From Actinoplanes sp. M2I2 (lineage in GTDB: Bacteria; Actinomycetota; Actinomycetes; Mycobacteriales; Micromonosporaceae), in the NCBI RefSeq assembly GCF_023544445.1, contig NZ_JALPVJ010000003.1, forward strand, positions 58,547 through 122,546: a stretch of 64,000 nt of DNA, given 5' to 3'. Both the position numbers and the translations under genes were made by a program. Below are positions 8,858-17,554 of this stretch, in pieces. The number at the start of each line of letters is the position of its first letter. The stretch's first letter is position 1. Under the pieces are notes generated by a model. The model searched no databases and was not told the origin of the DNA. It saw only the letters and a program-made list of their open reading frames with translations.

Positions 8858-9199
8858 CTAGCGGCGGCGGGTGCGGGCCCGGGTGGAGCGCAGGCGGCGG
8901 AGCCGGCCGACCAGCACCGGGTCGTGCTCCAGCGCGGCCGGGTTGTCGAGCAGCGTGTTGAGCAGCTGGTAATAGCGGGTGGAGCCGAGGTCGAAGGTGT
9001 CGCGGATGGCCTGCTCCTTGGAGCCCGCGTGCTTCCACCAGCGCGCCTCGAAGGCGAGGATCTGCTGCTCACGCTCGCTCAGAGCGGGCCGGGCGGCACC
9101 GGCCGGGGCCACGTCCGGCTCGGCGGCCGGCGGCTCCGGCCCGGTCCGCGGCGACGGGATGTGCTGCTGCTCTTCGGACGGGTCCGCGGCCGGCTGCAT
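8858..9199 (-). CDS. DUF3263 family protein
   Basis: A 113-aa cytoplasmic protein. The N-terminal half is a Pro/Ala-rich low-complexity stretch. The C-terminal half holds the conserved core LSEREQQILAFEARWWKHAG followed by SKEQAIRDTF and a YYQLLNTLLD helix, then an Arg-rich tail. The layout looks like a small helix-turn-helix domain, as known for DUF3263, so DNA binding is plausible but unproven. I prefer the ATG at 9199 because GGGAG lies just upstream; an in-frame GTG at 9253 would add an 18-residue hydrophobic leader. It converges on the Cdc48-like gene, 7 bp away. Confidence 0.8.
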   Translation of the reverse strand: MQPAADPSEEQQHIPSPRTGPEPPAAEPDVAPAGAARPALSEREQQILAFEARWWKHAGSKEQAIRDTFDLGSTRYYQLLNTLLDNPAALEHDPVLVGRLRRLRSTRARTRRR

Positions 9200-9295
9200 G
9201 ACGCTCCCAAAGAGAAAGACGAGCACAGATGTACGAACGGGGACCGTCAGCATAAGTCCGTCGGCCCCCGCTCCGCAGGCGCGGTCGACGTTACC

Positions 9296-10309
9296 TCAGG
9301 TCACGTCCCGACTACGCATAGTCCACATAGACGCCACCACGACGAGCACGAAGACGCCCGCGAGGATGGCCCCCGCCATCGGCCAGGTCAGCGTCAGCGC
9401 ATCGGGCTGACAGCCCCCGGCCGCCGACGAGAAGTCGCAGGAGTTGGAGTCCTCGATCTTCACTTCCTTGTCCATCCAGGCGATCATCCAGATCGGGATG
9501 AGGTACGCCTCGGCGAACTTCACGCCGGCCAGCTCGAGCACCGTGCCCAGTCCGAACTGGAAGACGATCAGCGCGCCGATCGTCACCCCCAGCGCCATCG
9601 CGGTGTGCCGCCCCAGCGAGGCCAGGCCGAAGCCGACCGCGCCGGCCACGATCACCAGGACCAGGCCGCGCAGCTCCATCAGCGCGATCGACTGCCACGC
9701 CCCCGACGTCATGCCCGCCGTGCTGCCGCGGGCCTGGGCGATCAGATGGAACAGGCCGGTCCAGACGGCCGAGAAGACCACCGTCAGCGCCGTGAAGAAG
9801 ACCAGCAGCGCGGCCAGCTTGGTGCCCAGCACGCGCAACCGTTGCGGCCGCCAGAGCAGCAGGTTCATCATGCCGCCGCTGCTCCACTCGGCGCCCACGA
9901 AGGACGCCCCGACGATGAACGCCACCAGCGCGAGCAGCGCCGCCAGCGTGGTCACCATGCTCGGGAAGGTCTCGCGGAAGTCGAAGGTGGCCGGCATGTA
10001 CCACTGCGCCTGGAAGTCCTCGCGTGTCGGCTCGACCATGCCCTCGCAGTTGGGCGGCCACCGGTCGGCCCGGTCGGTGCCCTGCGCGGCCCGGCAGTCG
10101 GCCAGGTCCCGCCCGAACTGCTCCAGCGAGCGCTCGTAGTCCTGCTGAGCCTGGGCCTGCGCCGAGGCGATCTGATCGGGGCCGAGCTTCTGGTTGGTGA
10201 AGAACATCCCGACCGCGACGGCGGCCAGGATCAGTGTCACGCCGAGCAGGAAGAGCTTGGTGAAACGGCGCTTGGTCAGCCGCCGGGTCTCGGCACTGTA
10301 GAGGCTCAC
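9296..10309 (-). CDS. ABC transporter permease
   Basis: Protein of about 337 aa: an N-terminal cytoplasmic Arg-rich segment, one membrane helix (LFLLGVTLILAAVAVGMFF), a large Gln-rich extracytoplasmic loop with the residues DRADRWPPNCEG, then five more hydrophobic segments. This is the ABC-2 subfamily with a big first loop. The GTG at 10309 overlaps the ATPase stop (GTGA) and follows GGAGGG, so it is preferred over the GTG at 10318. It pairs with the ATPase at 10306-11301. Substrate unknown. Confidence 0.82.
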   Translation of the reverse strand: MSLYSAETRRLTKRRFTKLFLLGVTLILAAVAVGMFFTNQKLGPDQIASAQAQAQQDYERSLEQFGRDLADCRAAQGTDRADRWPPNCEGMVEPTREDFQAQWYMPATFDFRETFPSMVTTLAALLALVAFIVGASFVGAEWSSGGMMNLLLWRPQRLRVLGTKLAALLVFFTALTVVFSAVWTGLFHLIAQARGSTAGMTSGAWQSIALMELRGLVLVIVAGAVGFGLASLGRHTAMALGVTIGALIVFQFGLGTVLELAGVKFAEAYLIPIWMIAWMDKEVKIEDSNSCDFSSAAGGCQPDALTLTWPMAGAILAGVFVLVVVASMWTMRSRDVT

Positions 10310-11301
10310 TGACCCCACCCTCCGCTCGCCGGCGCGGGAGAGGCCGCCGCCGTCTGGTCCACCTGGCGGTTCTGGCCCTCGACCGGCGCGGTGCCGGTGA
10401 GTTCGAGGAAGACGCTCTCGAGGTCGGCCGACACGGGGGTCAGCTCGCTCACGTAGATCTCGCGCTCGGCGAGGATCCGGGTGATCTGGGCCGGGTTGCC
10501 GGCGTTGCCCACGGTGAAGTGGTCGTGTTCGGCGGTCACCTGGGCGCCGTTGGCCCGCAGCAGCTCGATCGCGGTACGCATGTCCACGCCCGGCTCCAGG
10601 CTGACCCGCACCGTCGACGAGGTGTGGCTGGCCAGCACGTCGGACACCGAGCCGGCGGCCACCCGGCGCCCGGCCGAGATGATCGTGACCGAGTCGCAGA
10701 TGAGCTGGATCTCGCCGAGGATGTGGCTGGAGAGCACGACGGTCATGCCCGACTCGGCGAGGTTGCGCATCAGCGAGCGCATCTCGCGGATGCCGCCGGG
10801 GTCGAGGCCGTTGGCCGGCTCGTCCAGGATCAGCAGTTTCGGCTCCTTGAGCAGCGCGGACGCGACCGCCAGGCGCTGCTTCATGCCGAGCGAGTAGGTC
10901 TTGACCCGGTCCTTGGAGCGGTCCCGCAGGCCGACCAGCTCGAGGACCGCGACGACGCGTTCCTTGCGGACCCCGCCGGCGTCGGCCAGCAGCGAGAGCG
11001 TGTCGTGCGCGGTGAAGTTGCCGAAGAACTGCGGGCTCTCCACGATCGCGCCGACCAGGCCCGCCACCTCGGGAAGGCTTTCCGGGACCTCCCGCCCCAG
11101 GATCGCCATCCGACCGCCGTTGGGCCGGATCAGCCCGAGCAGCGTCCGCAACGTGGTCGTCTTGCCCGATCCGTTGGGTCCCAGGAAGCCGTGCACCTGG
11201 CCCGCCTCGACGGTCATGTCGAAGCCGTCGAGCGCTTTTCGCACACCTTTGCGGCTGCGGTACGTCTTCTGCAGCCCGGCTATCTCCAATACGGCAGTCA
11301 C
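10306..11301 (-). CDS. ABC transporter ATP-binding protein
   Basis: Protein of about 331 aa. Walker A GPNGSGKTTT, Q-loop near VESPQFF, signature YSLGMKQRLA, Walker B LLILDEPANGLD and H-loop SSHIL are all intact. A DUF4162-like C-terminal domain (VSLEPGVDMRTAIELLRANG) and an Ala/Pro tail follow. This is the drug/bacitracin-type exporter ATPase family. I place the start at the GTG at 11301, because an actinobacterial -10 hexamer TAGAGT ends 7 nt upstream, which suggests leaderless translation. A TTG at 11328 is an alternative. Coupled to the permease downstream. Confidence 0.85.
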   Translation of the reverse strand: MTAVLEIAGLQKTYRSRKGVRKALDGFDMTVEAGQVHGFLGPNGSGKTTTLRTLLGLIRPNGGRMAILGREVPESLPEVAGLVGAIVESPQFFGNFTAHDTLSLLADAGGVRKERVVAVLELVGLRDRSKDRVKTYSLGMKQRLAVASALLKEPKLLILDEPANGLDPGGIREMRSLMRNLAESGMTVVLSSHILGEIQLICDSVTIISAGRRVAAGSVSDVLASHTSSTVRVSLEPGVDMRTAIELLRANGAQVTAEHDHFTVGNAGNPAQITRILAEREIYVSELTPVSADLESVFLELTGTAPVEGQNRQVDQTAAASPAPASGGWGQ

Positions 11302-11308
11302 GGGCGAG

Positions 11309-11314
11309 ACTCTA
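11309..11314 (-). promoter_or_regulatory. Candidate -10 element for leaderless ABC exporter mRNA
   Basis: The hexamer TAGAGT is seven bases before the GTG at 11301. No Shine-Dalgarno is visible for that GTG, so transcription probably starts at or next to the start codon. No convincing -35 element is seen. Confidence 0.4.
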
Positions 11315-11353
11315 GACAGACCCGTCAATATGCACTGCTGGAAAGCCTCACAT

Positions 11354-12139
11354 TCACGCGCAGACGACGTGGACGCCGGCCTCGCGGAACCGGGCGACGA
11401 CGTCGGCCGAGGCGCCGGAGTCGGTCACCAGCGTATCGATCTTGCTGATCGGGCAGATCCGGGCGAAGGCGTGACCGCCCAGCTTCGACGAGTCGGCGAT
11501 GACCACGACCCGCTTGGCCCGGGCGACCATGAGGCTGTTCATCGCGGCCTCGCCCTCGTGGTGGGACGCGGCGCCCAGTTCGACGTCCACCGCGTCGACG
11601 CCGAGCAGCACGATGTCGAGCGTCACCTCCTTGAGCAGCGCGCCGCCCAGCGGCCCGACCACCTCGAAGGATTGCGGGCGGACCACGCCACCGGCCACGA
11701 CGATCTTCATGCGCGAGCGCACCAGCAGCTCGTTGGCGATGTTGAGCGCGTTGGTGACCACGGTGAGCTGGGAGCCCTCGCTGCCCGCGTTCAGGTCGGG
11801 GCGTACGGCCAGGGCCCGCGCGACCTCGGTGACCGTGGTGCCGCCGTTGAGCCCGACGACCGTGCCGGGGGTGACGAGCCCGGCGGCGGCCTCACCGATG
11901 CGCTGTTTCTCGGCGGAGTGCTTGGCGCTCTTGTAGCGCAGCGGGAGGTCGTACGAGACGCCGTTGGCCACCGCGCCGCCCCGGGTGCGGGTGATCATCT
12001 GCTGCTGGGCCAGCTGGTCGAAGTCGCGGCGGATGGTGGCCTGCGAGACGTCGAGGCGCTCGGCCGCGTCCTCGACGCTGACCCGGCCACTCTCGGCGAG
12101 TAACTCGAGCAGGGCATTCCACCGCGCGTACCGGTCCAC
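11354..12139 (-). CDS. DeoR family transcriptional repressor of the amino-sugar operon
   Basis: Protein of 261 aa. The N-terminal winged helix-turn-helix reads RVSVEDAAERLDVSQATIRR, the DeoR signature. The C-terminal sugar-phosphate sensor domain shows GLNGGTTVTEVARAL, VVTNALNIANEL and a DIVLLGVDAVD segment. I take the GTG at 12139, which follows GGGGAG. It is divergent from the SIS-ROK-nagA operon, so by the family rule it should repress that operon and itself until a phosphorylated amino sugar binds. The 186-bp divergent spacer (12140-12325) contains the repeated hexamer TGTGCA, at 12154-12159 and 12174-12179 on the minus strand, a possible operator. Confidence 0.87.
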   Translation of the reverse strand: MDRYARWNALLELLAESGRVSVEDAAERLDVSQATIRRDFDQLAQQQMITRTRGGAVANGVSYDLPLRYKSAKHSAEKQRIGEAAAGLVTPGTVVGLNGGTTVTEVARALAVRPDLNAGSEGSQLTVVTNALNIANELLVRSRMKIVVAGGVVRPQSFEVVGPLGGALLKEVTLDIVLLGVDAVDVELGAASHHEGEAAMNSLMVARAKRVVVIADSSKLGGHAFARICPISKIDTLVTDSGASADVVARFREAGVHVVCA

Positions 12140-12325
12140 CCAGACTCCCCGCTGCACATTCCGTGATAAGAGTGTGCACATTAGTGCGCGAAAGCCGGGG
12201 AAGCAAAGATCAGGCCTGCGCGCTGCGGTGACGACGGTTGCGTCCGCGCCAGCCTTCCGCGCAGAATGACGCTCGAAAGAGCCGGGTACCGAGCGCTTAT
12301 GCGCACGCGGTGTGAGGGGTGGCCC

Positions 12326-13249
12326 ATGACATACGTCAAGGCGGAGATCGCCAGCCAGCCGGAGTGCTGGCGTCAGGCCGCGAAGCTGGCCGACGCCCCC
12401 GGCCTCCCGATCCGTGGCGAGCGCGTCGCCGTGGTCGGCTGCGGCACCTCGTGGTTCATGGCCAAGGCGTACGCGTCGCTGCGCGAGCAGTCCGGCCACG
12501 GCGAGACCGACGCGTTCCAGGCCTCCGAGTTCCCGCGCCGGCGCCGGTACGACCGGGTCGTCGCGATCACCCGCTCGGGCACCACCACCGAGGTCCTCGA
12601 CGTGCTCAACGACCTGGCCGGCGGCACCCCGACCACCGTGCTCACCGCCGACGGCGCCCAGCCGGCCGCGCGGCTGGCCGACCACACCGTGCTGCTCGAC
12701 TTCGCCGACGAGCAATCGGTCGTGCAGACCCGCTTCGCCACCAGCAGCCTCGCCCTGCTCCGGGCCCATCTCGGCGAGGACGTCGAGTCGGCCGCCGCCG
12801 ACGCCGAGGTCGCGATCCGCCTGCCGCTGCCGGTGCACCCGGCGCTGGTCGAGCAGATCACCTTCCTGGGTCGCGGCTGGACCGTCGGGCTGGCCGAGGA
12901 GGCCGCGCTCAAGTGCCGCGAGGCGGCCATGTTCTGGGCCGAGGCCTACCCGGCGATGGACTACCGGCACGGCCCGATCTCGATCGCCGCCCCGCGCCGC
13001 GCGGTGTGGGCGTTCGGCGACATCCCGACCGGCCTGGCCGACGAGGTCGAGGCGACCGGTGCGCTGTTCGTGCACAGCCGCCACCACGGCGGCTACGCCG
13101 CGCTGGGCAGCTGGTGCGGTGGCCGGGCCCCGCTCGACCCGCTGGCCGACCTGGTCGTCGCCCAGCGCGTGGCCGTACTGCTGGCCACCAGCCAGGGCCT
13201 CGACCCCGACCACCCGCGCAACCTGACCCGATCGATCGTCCTGGCATGA
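12326..13249 (+). CDS. SIS domain sugar isomerase/deaminase (GlmS/AgaS-like)
   Basis: Protein of 307 aa with two SIS modules. The first has VVGCGTSWFMAKAYASLRE and AITRSGTTTEVLDVL, typical phosphosugar-binding Ser/Thr loops. The second carries EAALKCREAAMFWAEAYPAM with a following YRHGP, closely resembling the isomerase half of glucosamine-6-phosphate synthase, but no glutaminase domain is present. With nagA downstream, the likely role is isomerising deamination of glucosamine-6-phosphate or a related amino sugar (a NagB substitute). The start ATG at 12326 has GAGGGG upstream. The last codon overlaps the ROK gene by 4 bp. Confidence 0.85.
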   Translation: MTYVKAEIASQPECWRQAAKLADAPGLPIRGERVAVVGCGTSWFMAKAYASLREQSGHGETDAFQASEFPRRRRYDRVVAITRSGTTTEVLDVLNDLAGGTPTTVLTADGAQPAARLADHTVLLDFADEQSVVQTRFATSSLALLRAHLGEDVESAAADAEVAIRLPLPVHPALVEQITFLGRGWTVGLAEEAALKCREAAMFWAEAYPAMDYRHGPISIAAPRRAVWAFGDIPTGLADEVEATGALFVHSRHHGGYAALGSWCGGRAPLDPLADLVVAQRVAVLLATSQGLDPDHPRNLTRSIVLA

Positions 13250-14169
13250 GCCGGGTGGTGGTCGCCCTCGACGTGGGCGGGACGGGCATGAAATGCGCGC
13301 TGGTCCGTCCGGACGGGACGGTCCACCACACCGAGCGGCACCCCACCCTGGCCGAGCGCGGGCCGGACGCCGTACTGGAGACCATCCTCGACGTGGCCGA
13401 CGGGCTGGCCGCGAAGGCGCGCGCCGACGGCCTCGAGCCGGTAGCCGCCGGGGTGGCCGTCCCCGGTGTCGTCGACGAGGAGAACGGCCTGGCCGTCTGG
13501 TCGTCGAACGTGGGCTTCCGTGACGTGCCCGTCCGCGCCCGCGTCGAGGAACGGCTCGGGGTGCCCGCCGTGCTCGGTCACGACGTCCGGGTCGGTGGCA
13601 TCGCCGAGGCTCGGCTGGGCGCCGGCCAGGGGCACCGGCACGTGCTCTTCGTCGCCATCGGCACCGGTATAGCGGCCGCGCTCGTGGTCGGCGGCGCCGG
13701 CTACTCCGGAGCCCACGGCGCGGCCGGCGAGCTGGGCCACATCGTCGTCCGGCGCGGCGGCACCCCCTGTCTGTGCGGGCAGCAGGGCTGCATGGAGGCC
13801 TACGGCTCGGCCAAGTCGATCGGGCGGCGCTACGCCGAGCTGGCCGGCGCCCCCGGGGCCACCGCCCTCGACGTGGTCACCGGGGCCGGCCGGGGCGACG
13901 CGCTCGCCCGCACGGTCTGGCAGGAGGCCGTCGAGGCCTTGGCCGACGGGCTGGTCACCGCGCAGGCCCTGTTCGATGTGGGCGTCTTCGTCATCGGCGG
14001 CGGACTGGCCGAGGCCGGGGACGCGCTGCTGCACCCGCTCGAGGACGCGTTCCGCGAGCGGATCACCTTTCAACGCCCGCCCCGGTTCGTCCGGGCCGGC
14101 CTGGGCGACGAGGCCGGCTGCATCGGCGCCGCCCTGCTCGCCCTCGACCACCTGGAGGATCTGGCATGA
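13246..14169 (+). CDS. ROK family sugar kinase
   Basis: Protein of 307 aa. N-terminal phosphate loop ALDVGGTGMKCALV (DxGGT), a substrate region with GAAGELGHIVV (ExGH) and the ROK zinc motif CLCGQQGCMEAYGS are all present, followed by a C-terminal VFVIGGGLAEAG loop. No DNA-binding domain precedes it, so this is an enzyme and not a regulator. Given its position between a SIS protein and NagA, it probably phosphorylates N-acetylglucosamine or a similar amino sugar. ATG at 13246 lies in the stop codon of the SIS gene (ATGA); its own stop overlaps nagA in the same way. Confidence 0.88.
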   Translation: MSRVVVALDVGGTGMKCALVRPDGTVHHTERHPTLAERGPDAVLETILDVADGLAAKARADGLEPVAAGVAVPGVVDEENGLAVWSSNVGFRDVPVRARVEERLGVPAVLGHDVRVGGIAEARLGAGQGHRHVLFVAIGTGIAAALVVGGAGYSGAHGAAGELGHIVVRRGGTPCLCGQQGCMEAYGSAKSIGRRYAELAGAPGATALDVVTGAGRGDALARTVWQEAVEALADGLVTAQALFDVGVFVIGGGLAEAGDALLHPLEDAFRERITFQRPPRFVRAGLGDEAGCIGAALLALDHLEDLA

Positions 14170-15257
14170 CCCGCATCGGCGGCAGGATCGTCCGCCCCGG
14201 CGCCGTCGTCGAGGGGTACGTCGAGGTGGATGGGCCGACGATCCTGTCGGTCGAGGCGGCCGGCGGCGCGGGCGACGACATCGTGGTGCCGGGCTTCGTC
14301 GACCTGCACTGCCACGGCGGTGGCGGGCACACGTTCACCACCGGCGACGTGGCCGCGGCGCGCGGCGCGGCCGCCTTCCACCTGGGTCACGGCACCACGA
14401 CGATGCTGGCCAGCCTGGTCAGCTCGCCGTTCGAGCTCATGCGCGACGCCACCGCGGCCTACCGCCCGCTGGTCGAGGCCGGCGTGATCGGCGGGGTGCA
14501 CTACGAGGGGCCCTATCTCTCCGGCGTACGGTGCGGCGCGCAGAACCCGGAGTTCCTGCGGGACCCGTCGGCCGACGAGCTGACCGAGCTGATCAAGCTC
14601 GGCGAGGGGGCCGTCCGGCTGGTGACGATCGCCCCCGAACTGCCCGGCGCCCTGGAGGCCATCGCCCTGCTGCGCGAGCACGGGGTCGCCGCCGCGGTCG
14701 GGCACACCGATGCCACGTACGAGCAGACGCTGGCCGGCGTGAACGCCGGCGCGACGGTCGGCACGCACCTGTTCAACGGCATGCGCCCGCCGCACCACCG
14801 CGAGCCCGGGCCCGTGGTCGGGCTGCTCTCGTCGCCGGTGGTCTGCGAGCTGATCGCCGACAACATCCACCTGCACCCGGGCATGCTGGCCTTCGCCGCG
14901 CGCACGGCCGGCCCGGACAAGGCCGCGCTGATCACCGACGCGATCGACGCCACCGGCATGGCCGACGGCACCTATGACCTGGGCGGCCAGCAGGTCGTCG
15001 TGGCCGATCGGGCGGCCCGGCTGGCCCGGGACGGCTCGATCGCCGGCAGCACGCTGACCATGGACGAGGCCCTGCGCAACACGGTCGCGGCGGGCATCGG
15101 GCTGGCCGAGGCGGTGGCGATGGCCTCGACCACCCCGGCGCGGGTGCTCGGGCTCGGCGACGTCGGCGCCCTCGAGGCCGGGCTCCGCGCCGACCTCGTG
15201 GTCCTCTCGCCCGACCTGCAGGTCAAACGGGTGATGCGCTCCGGTCGCTGGGTCTGA
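14166..15257 (+). CDS. nagA: N-acetylglucosamine-6-phosphate deacetylase
   Basis: Protein of 363 aa in the amidohydrolase superfamily, removing acetate from GlcNAc-6-phosphate. Metal and catalytic residues are visible: DLHCHG (HxH), VHYEGPYLS (Glu), VGHTDAT (His), THLFNGM (His) and the catalytic Asp in LITDAIDATG. Length is typical. It is the third gene of an operon with 4-bp overlaps. No transporter or chitinase gene accompanies the operon. The 3' end overlaps the convergent PAP2 gene by 35 bp. Confidence 0.92.
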   Translation: MTRIGGRIVRPGAVVEGYVEVDGPTILSVEAAGGAGDDIVVPGFVDLHCHGGGGHTFTTGDVAAARGAAAFHLGHGTTTMLASLVSSPFELMRDATAAYRPLVEAGVIGGVHYEGPYLSGVRCGAQNPEFLRDPSADELTELIKLGEGAVRLVTIAPELPGALEAIALLREHGVAAAVGHTDATYEQTLAGVNAGATVGTHLFNGMRPPHHREPGPVVGLLSSPVVCELIADNIHLHPGMLAFAARTAGPDKAALITDAIDATGMADGTYDLGGQQVVVADRAARLARDGSIAGSTLTMDEALRNTVAAGIGLAEAVAMASTTPARVLGLGDVGALEAGLRADLVVLSPDLQVKRVMRSGRWV

Positions 15258-15942
15258 GGCCGGCGGGCCTCTCCCAGCCGCCCAGGGCAGGCAGCGGCAG
15301 CCGGTCGAACGGGATCCGCTCGATCAGGCGGGCCAGCACGACCCCGAGCAGCAGCCCGGCGATCGAGTCGGTCAGCCAGTGGAAGCCGGTGTAGACGGTC
15401 GTGCCGAAGACGATGACGACCGGCGCCACCCGGAGGGCATAGATCTCCCAGCGGTGCAGCGGCCGGCGCAGCAGCGCGGCGATCAGCATCGCCAGCACGG
15501 CGTACCAGACCAGCGAGTTGCCCAGGTGACCCGAGGGATAGCTCATCGCGTACGGGCCCTCGGCGTACGGGTTGTGCATGACCACCCGCTCCGGGCCGTC
15601 GAACCGGGGAGCGGCCCGGTCGGCCCAGATCTTCAGCGGGCCGATCGTCACGTACGTCAGCACGAACCCGGCGACGAACGGGAACACCGCCCGCACCGAG
15701 CGGGTACGCCAGGCCAGCAGCCCGCTCAGCAGCAACGACAGCGGCATGAGGACCTGGCCGCCCTGGCCCAGGTAGTTGAGCACGCGGGCGGTCCAGTAGG
15801 GCACCGCCGGCTGGTGGCTCAGCGACCAGTCGGCCACCCGCTCGTCCAGCCCCAGCAGGTGGCCGCGCAGCAGCGCCACGGTGATCGCGGCGAACGCCGC
15901 CACCAGGACGGCGTCGAGCCACCAGCTCTTCTTCTCCGGCAC
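15223..15942 (-). CDS. PAP2 family membrane phosphatase
   Basis: Protein of 239 aa with about six membrane helices. The three acid-phosphatase motifs are present: KIWADRAAPR (KxxxxxxRP-like), YPSGH and GFHWLTDSIAG with the His/Asp pair. The family dephosphorylates lipid phosphates such as undecaprenyl or phosphatidyl phosphates on the outer face of the membrane. GTG start at 15942, ten bases after the stop of the protease gene, so the two probably share a transcript. Confidence 0.86.
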   Translation of the reverse strand: MPEKKSWWLDAVLVAAFAAITVALLRGHLLGLDERVADWSLSHQPAVPYWTARVLNYLGQGGQVLMPLSLLLSGLLAWRTRSVRAVFPFVAGFVLTYVTIGPLKIWADRAAPRFDGPERVVMHNPYAEGPYAMSYPSGHLGNSLVWYAVLAMLIAALLRRPLHRWEIYALRVAPVVIVFGTTVYTGFHWLTDSIAGLLLGVVLARLIERIPFDRLPLPALGGWERPAGLRPSDRSASPV

Positions 15943-15952
15943 GCCTCTAAAG

Positions 15953-17455
15953 CTAGAGGTACTTGGCCAGCTTCGTGGCGAGCAGGTCGCCCCGTACGCC
16001 CGAGTTGGGACAGCCGCCGAAGTGGTGCAGGGCCACGACCTTGTTCGTGGCCCGCGACAGCACCGGCGAGCCCGACGAGCCGCCCTCGGTGTCGCAGTAG
16101 TACGCCACGTCCGAGCCGGCCGCGTACCCGTCGTAGCCGGGGTTGGCCACCGTGCAGTTCCCGGCCTTCTCGCCCAGCGACCCGGCGATCCGGGTGGGCT
16201 CGCCGGCCGGGTGCTGCGGCACATAGAGCTTCTGGTTCTTGGCCGGCCGTTTGGTGTCGAGGCTCAGATGGCCGAACTTCTGCACCGACGCGAAGTTGCT
16301 GACCGTGAACAAGGTGTAGTCGTAGGTGCGGTCGGTGGCGATGACCTTGGCGCCCCACACCTTGGTCGGCTGGTAGACGTCGTACCCGCCGCACGTGGCG
16401 CACTGGTAGTTGAACCAGACCTCGGTGTTGTAGGCCTCGGCCGTGTTGGTGAAGCAGTGGTTGTTGGTGAGCATGGCGTTCTTCGTGCCGATCCGCCAAC
16501 CCGTGCACAGCTCCGTGCCGTTGATCAGCAACCGGGCGATGGCCTTCGACTTCGTGTACGCCACCGGGTCGCTCGAGCGGAAACACGCGGCGTCGGCCGA
16601 CGTGTCCGCACCGCAGACCGATTCCTCGCGACCCGTGCGGGCCGGGGCCATGAGCTGCTTCTCCGGTTGCCGGTCCTGTTCCGTACGGCTGTAGCCGCGC
16701 GCCACCCGGTCGACGTCCACGCCCAGCGAGCCGGCCGGGCCGCCCACCTCGGGCCGGGCCCCGGCGCCGCGGTGCACCTCGAGCACGGCCGTGTCGCCGG
16801 TGACCGACATCGCCCAGCGTTCTCCGCGCTCGGTGGCGGCCGGAGCGTCGTACCGGTAGTTCTCGGTGCCGTCGGCGCTCGACACGGTCACGTAGTCGCC
16901 GGGCTGCAGCTCCATCCGGGAGAAGTGCAGCTTGACGTACGACGCTCCCGGATAGCGGAACGTCTCCCGCCGCGGCTTTCCCTCGAGATAGCCGAGCAGC
17001 TTGCGCACGCTGACCAGTTCGCCGACCCGCTGCCGCCCAGCCCCGTCGCTCGCCTGGCCCGCCTCGACCACTCGCCCCGACTCGACCGGGCGTTCCGGGT
17101 CGTCCTCGGGCGCCCCGGCCGAGGCGCTCGGGGTGATCGAACCGGGCTCGACGGTCCCACCGGGCTCAGTGGTCTCGCCGGGCTCCGGCGCGGCGGTCGA
17201 CGACGCCACGATCGGGCCCGCTCCGGGCGCCGGGGCCTCCCCTGCCTGTTCCCGCGCCTGCTCGGCCGAGACCGGGGTCCGGGCGACCGCGGCCGGCCCC
17301 TCGTGCCAGGAACCGACCGGTCTCCCGGTGCCGGCGGCATGCCAGGCGGTCGTCCCGGCCGCACCGGCCAGCACCAGGGCGGCGCATGCCGCGATCGCTA
17401 TGGCTGCCTTACGTCGACCGGTCTTCAGGGGCACTGTCGTCAAACCGCCATTCAC
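15953..17455 (-). CDS. Secreted trypsin-like serine protease
   Basis: Protein of 500 aa. A basic start and hydrophobic helix (AAIAIAACAALVLAGAAG) form a signal peptide or anchor. A Pro/Glu-rich linker follows to about residue 140, then a beta domain resembling a pre-peptidase segment, then a chymotrypsin-fold domain with His in MLTNNHCF (about 334), Asp in TYDYTLF (about 376) and Ser in GGSSGSPV (about 458). Several Cys pairs (NNHC/ELC, YQCATC) suggest disulfides, fitting an extracellular enzyme. No clear Shine-Dalgarno precedes the ATG at 17455. Divergent from the DUF4032 gene, 99 bp away. Confidence 0.87.
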   Translation of the reverse strand: MNGGLTTVPLKTGRRKAAIAIAACAALVLAGAAGTTAWHAAGTGRPVGSWHEGPAAVARTPVSAEQAREQAGEAPAPGAGPIVASSTAAPEPGETTEPGGTVEPGSITPSASAGAPEDDPERPVESGRVVEAGQASDGAGRQRVGELVSVRKLLGYLEGKPRRETFRYPGASYVKLHFSRMELQPGDYVTVSSADGTENYRYDAPAATERGERWAMSVTGDTAVLEVHRGAGARPEVGGPAGSLGVDVDRVARGYSRTEQDRQPEKQLMAPARTGREESVCGADTSADAACFRSSDPVAYTKSKAIARLLINGTELCTGWRIGTKNAMLTNNHCFTNTAEAYNTEVWFNYQCATCGGYDVYQPTKVWGAKVIATDRTYDYTLFTVSNFASVQKFGHLSLDTKRPAKNQKLYVPQHPAGEPTRIAGSLGEKAGNCTVANPGYDGYAAGSDVAYYCDTEGGSSGSPVLSRATNKVVALHHFGGCPNSGVRGDLLATKLAKYL

Positions 17456-17554
17456 GTCATATCGAGGACATATGTACTAATCCGGCGTTCTCGCATCTGT
17501 GTAACGAGCCACCTGCGGCGGCGACGCGCCGAGCGGAACGTGCACACTGGGTCC

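Noticed and set aside
6592..9072. Minus-strand 826-codon frame over the Cdc48-like gene
   Set aside because: His/Arg/Gly-rich shadow of a clearly real AAA+ ATPase with intact motifs on the plus strand.
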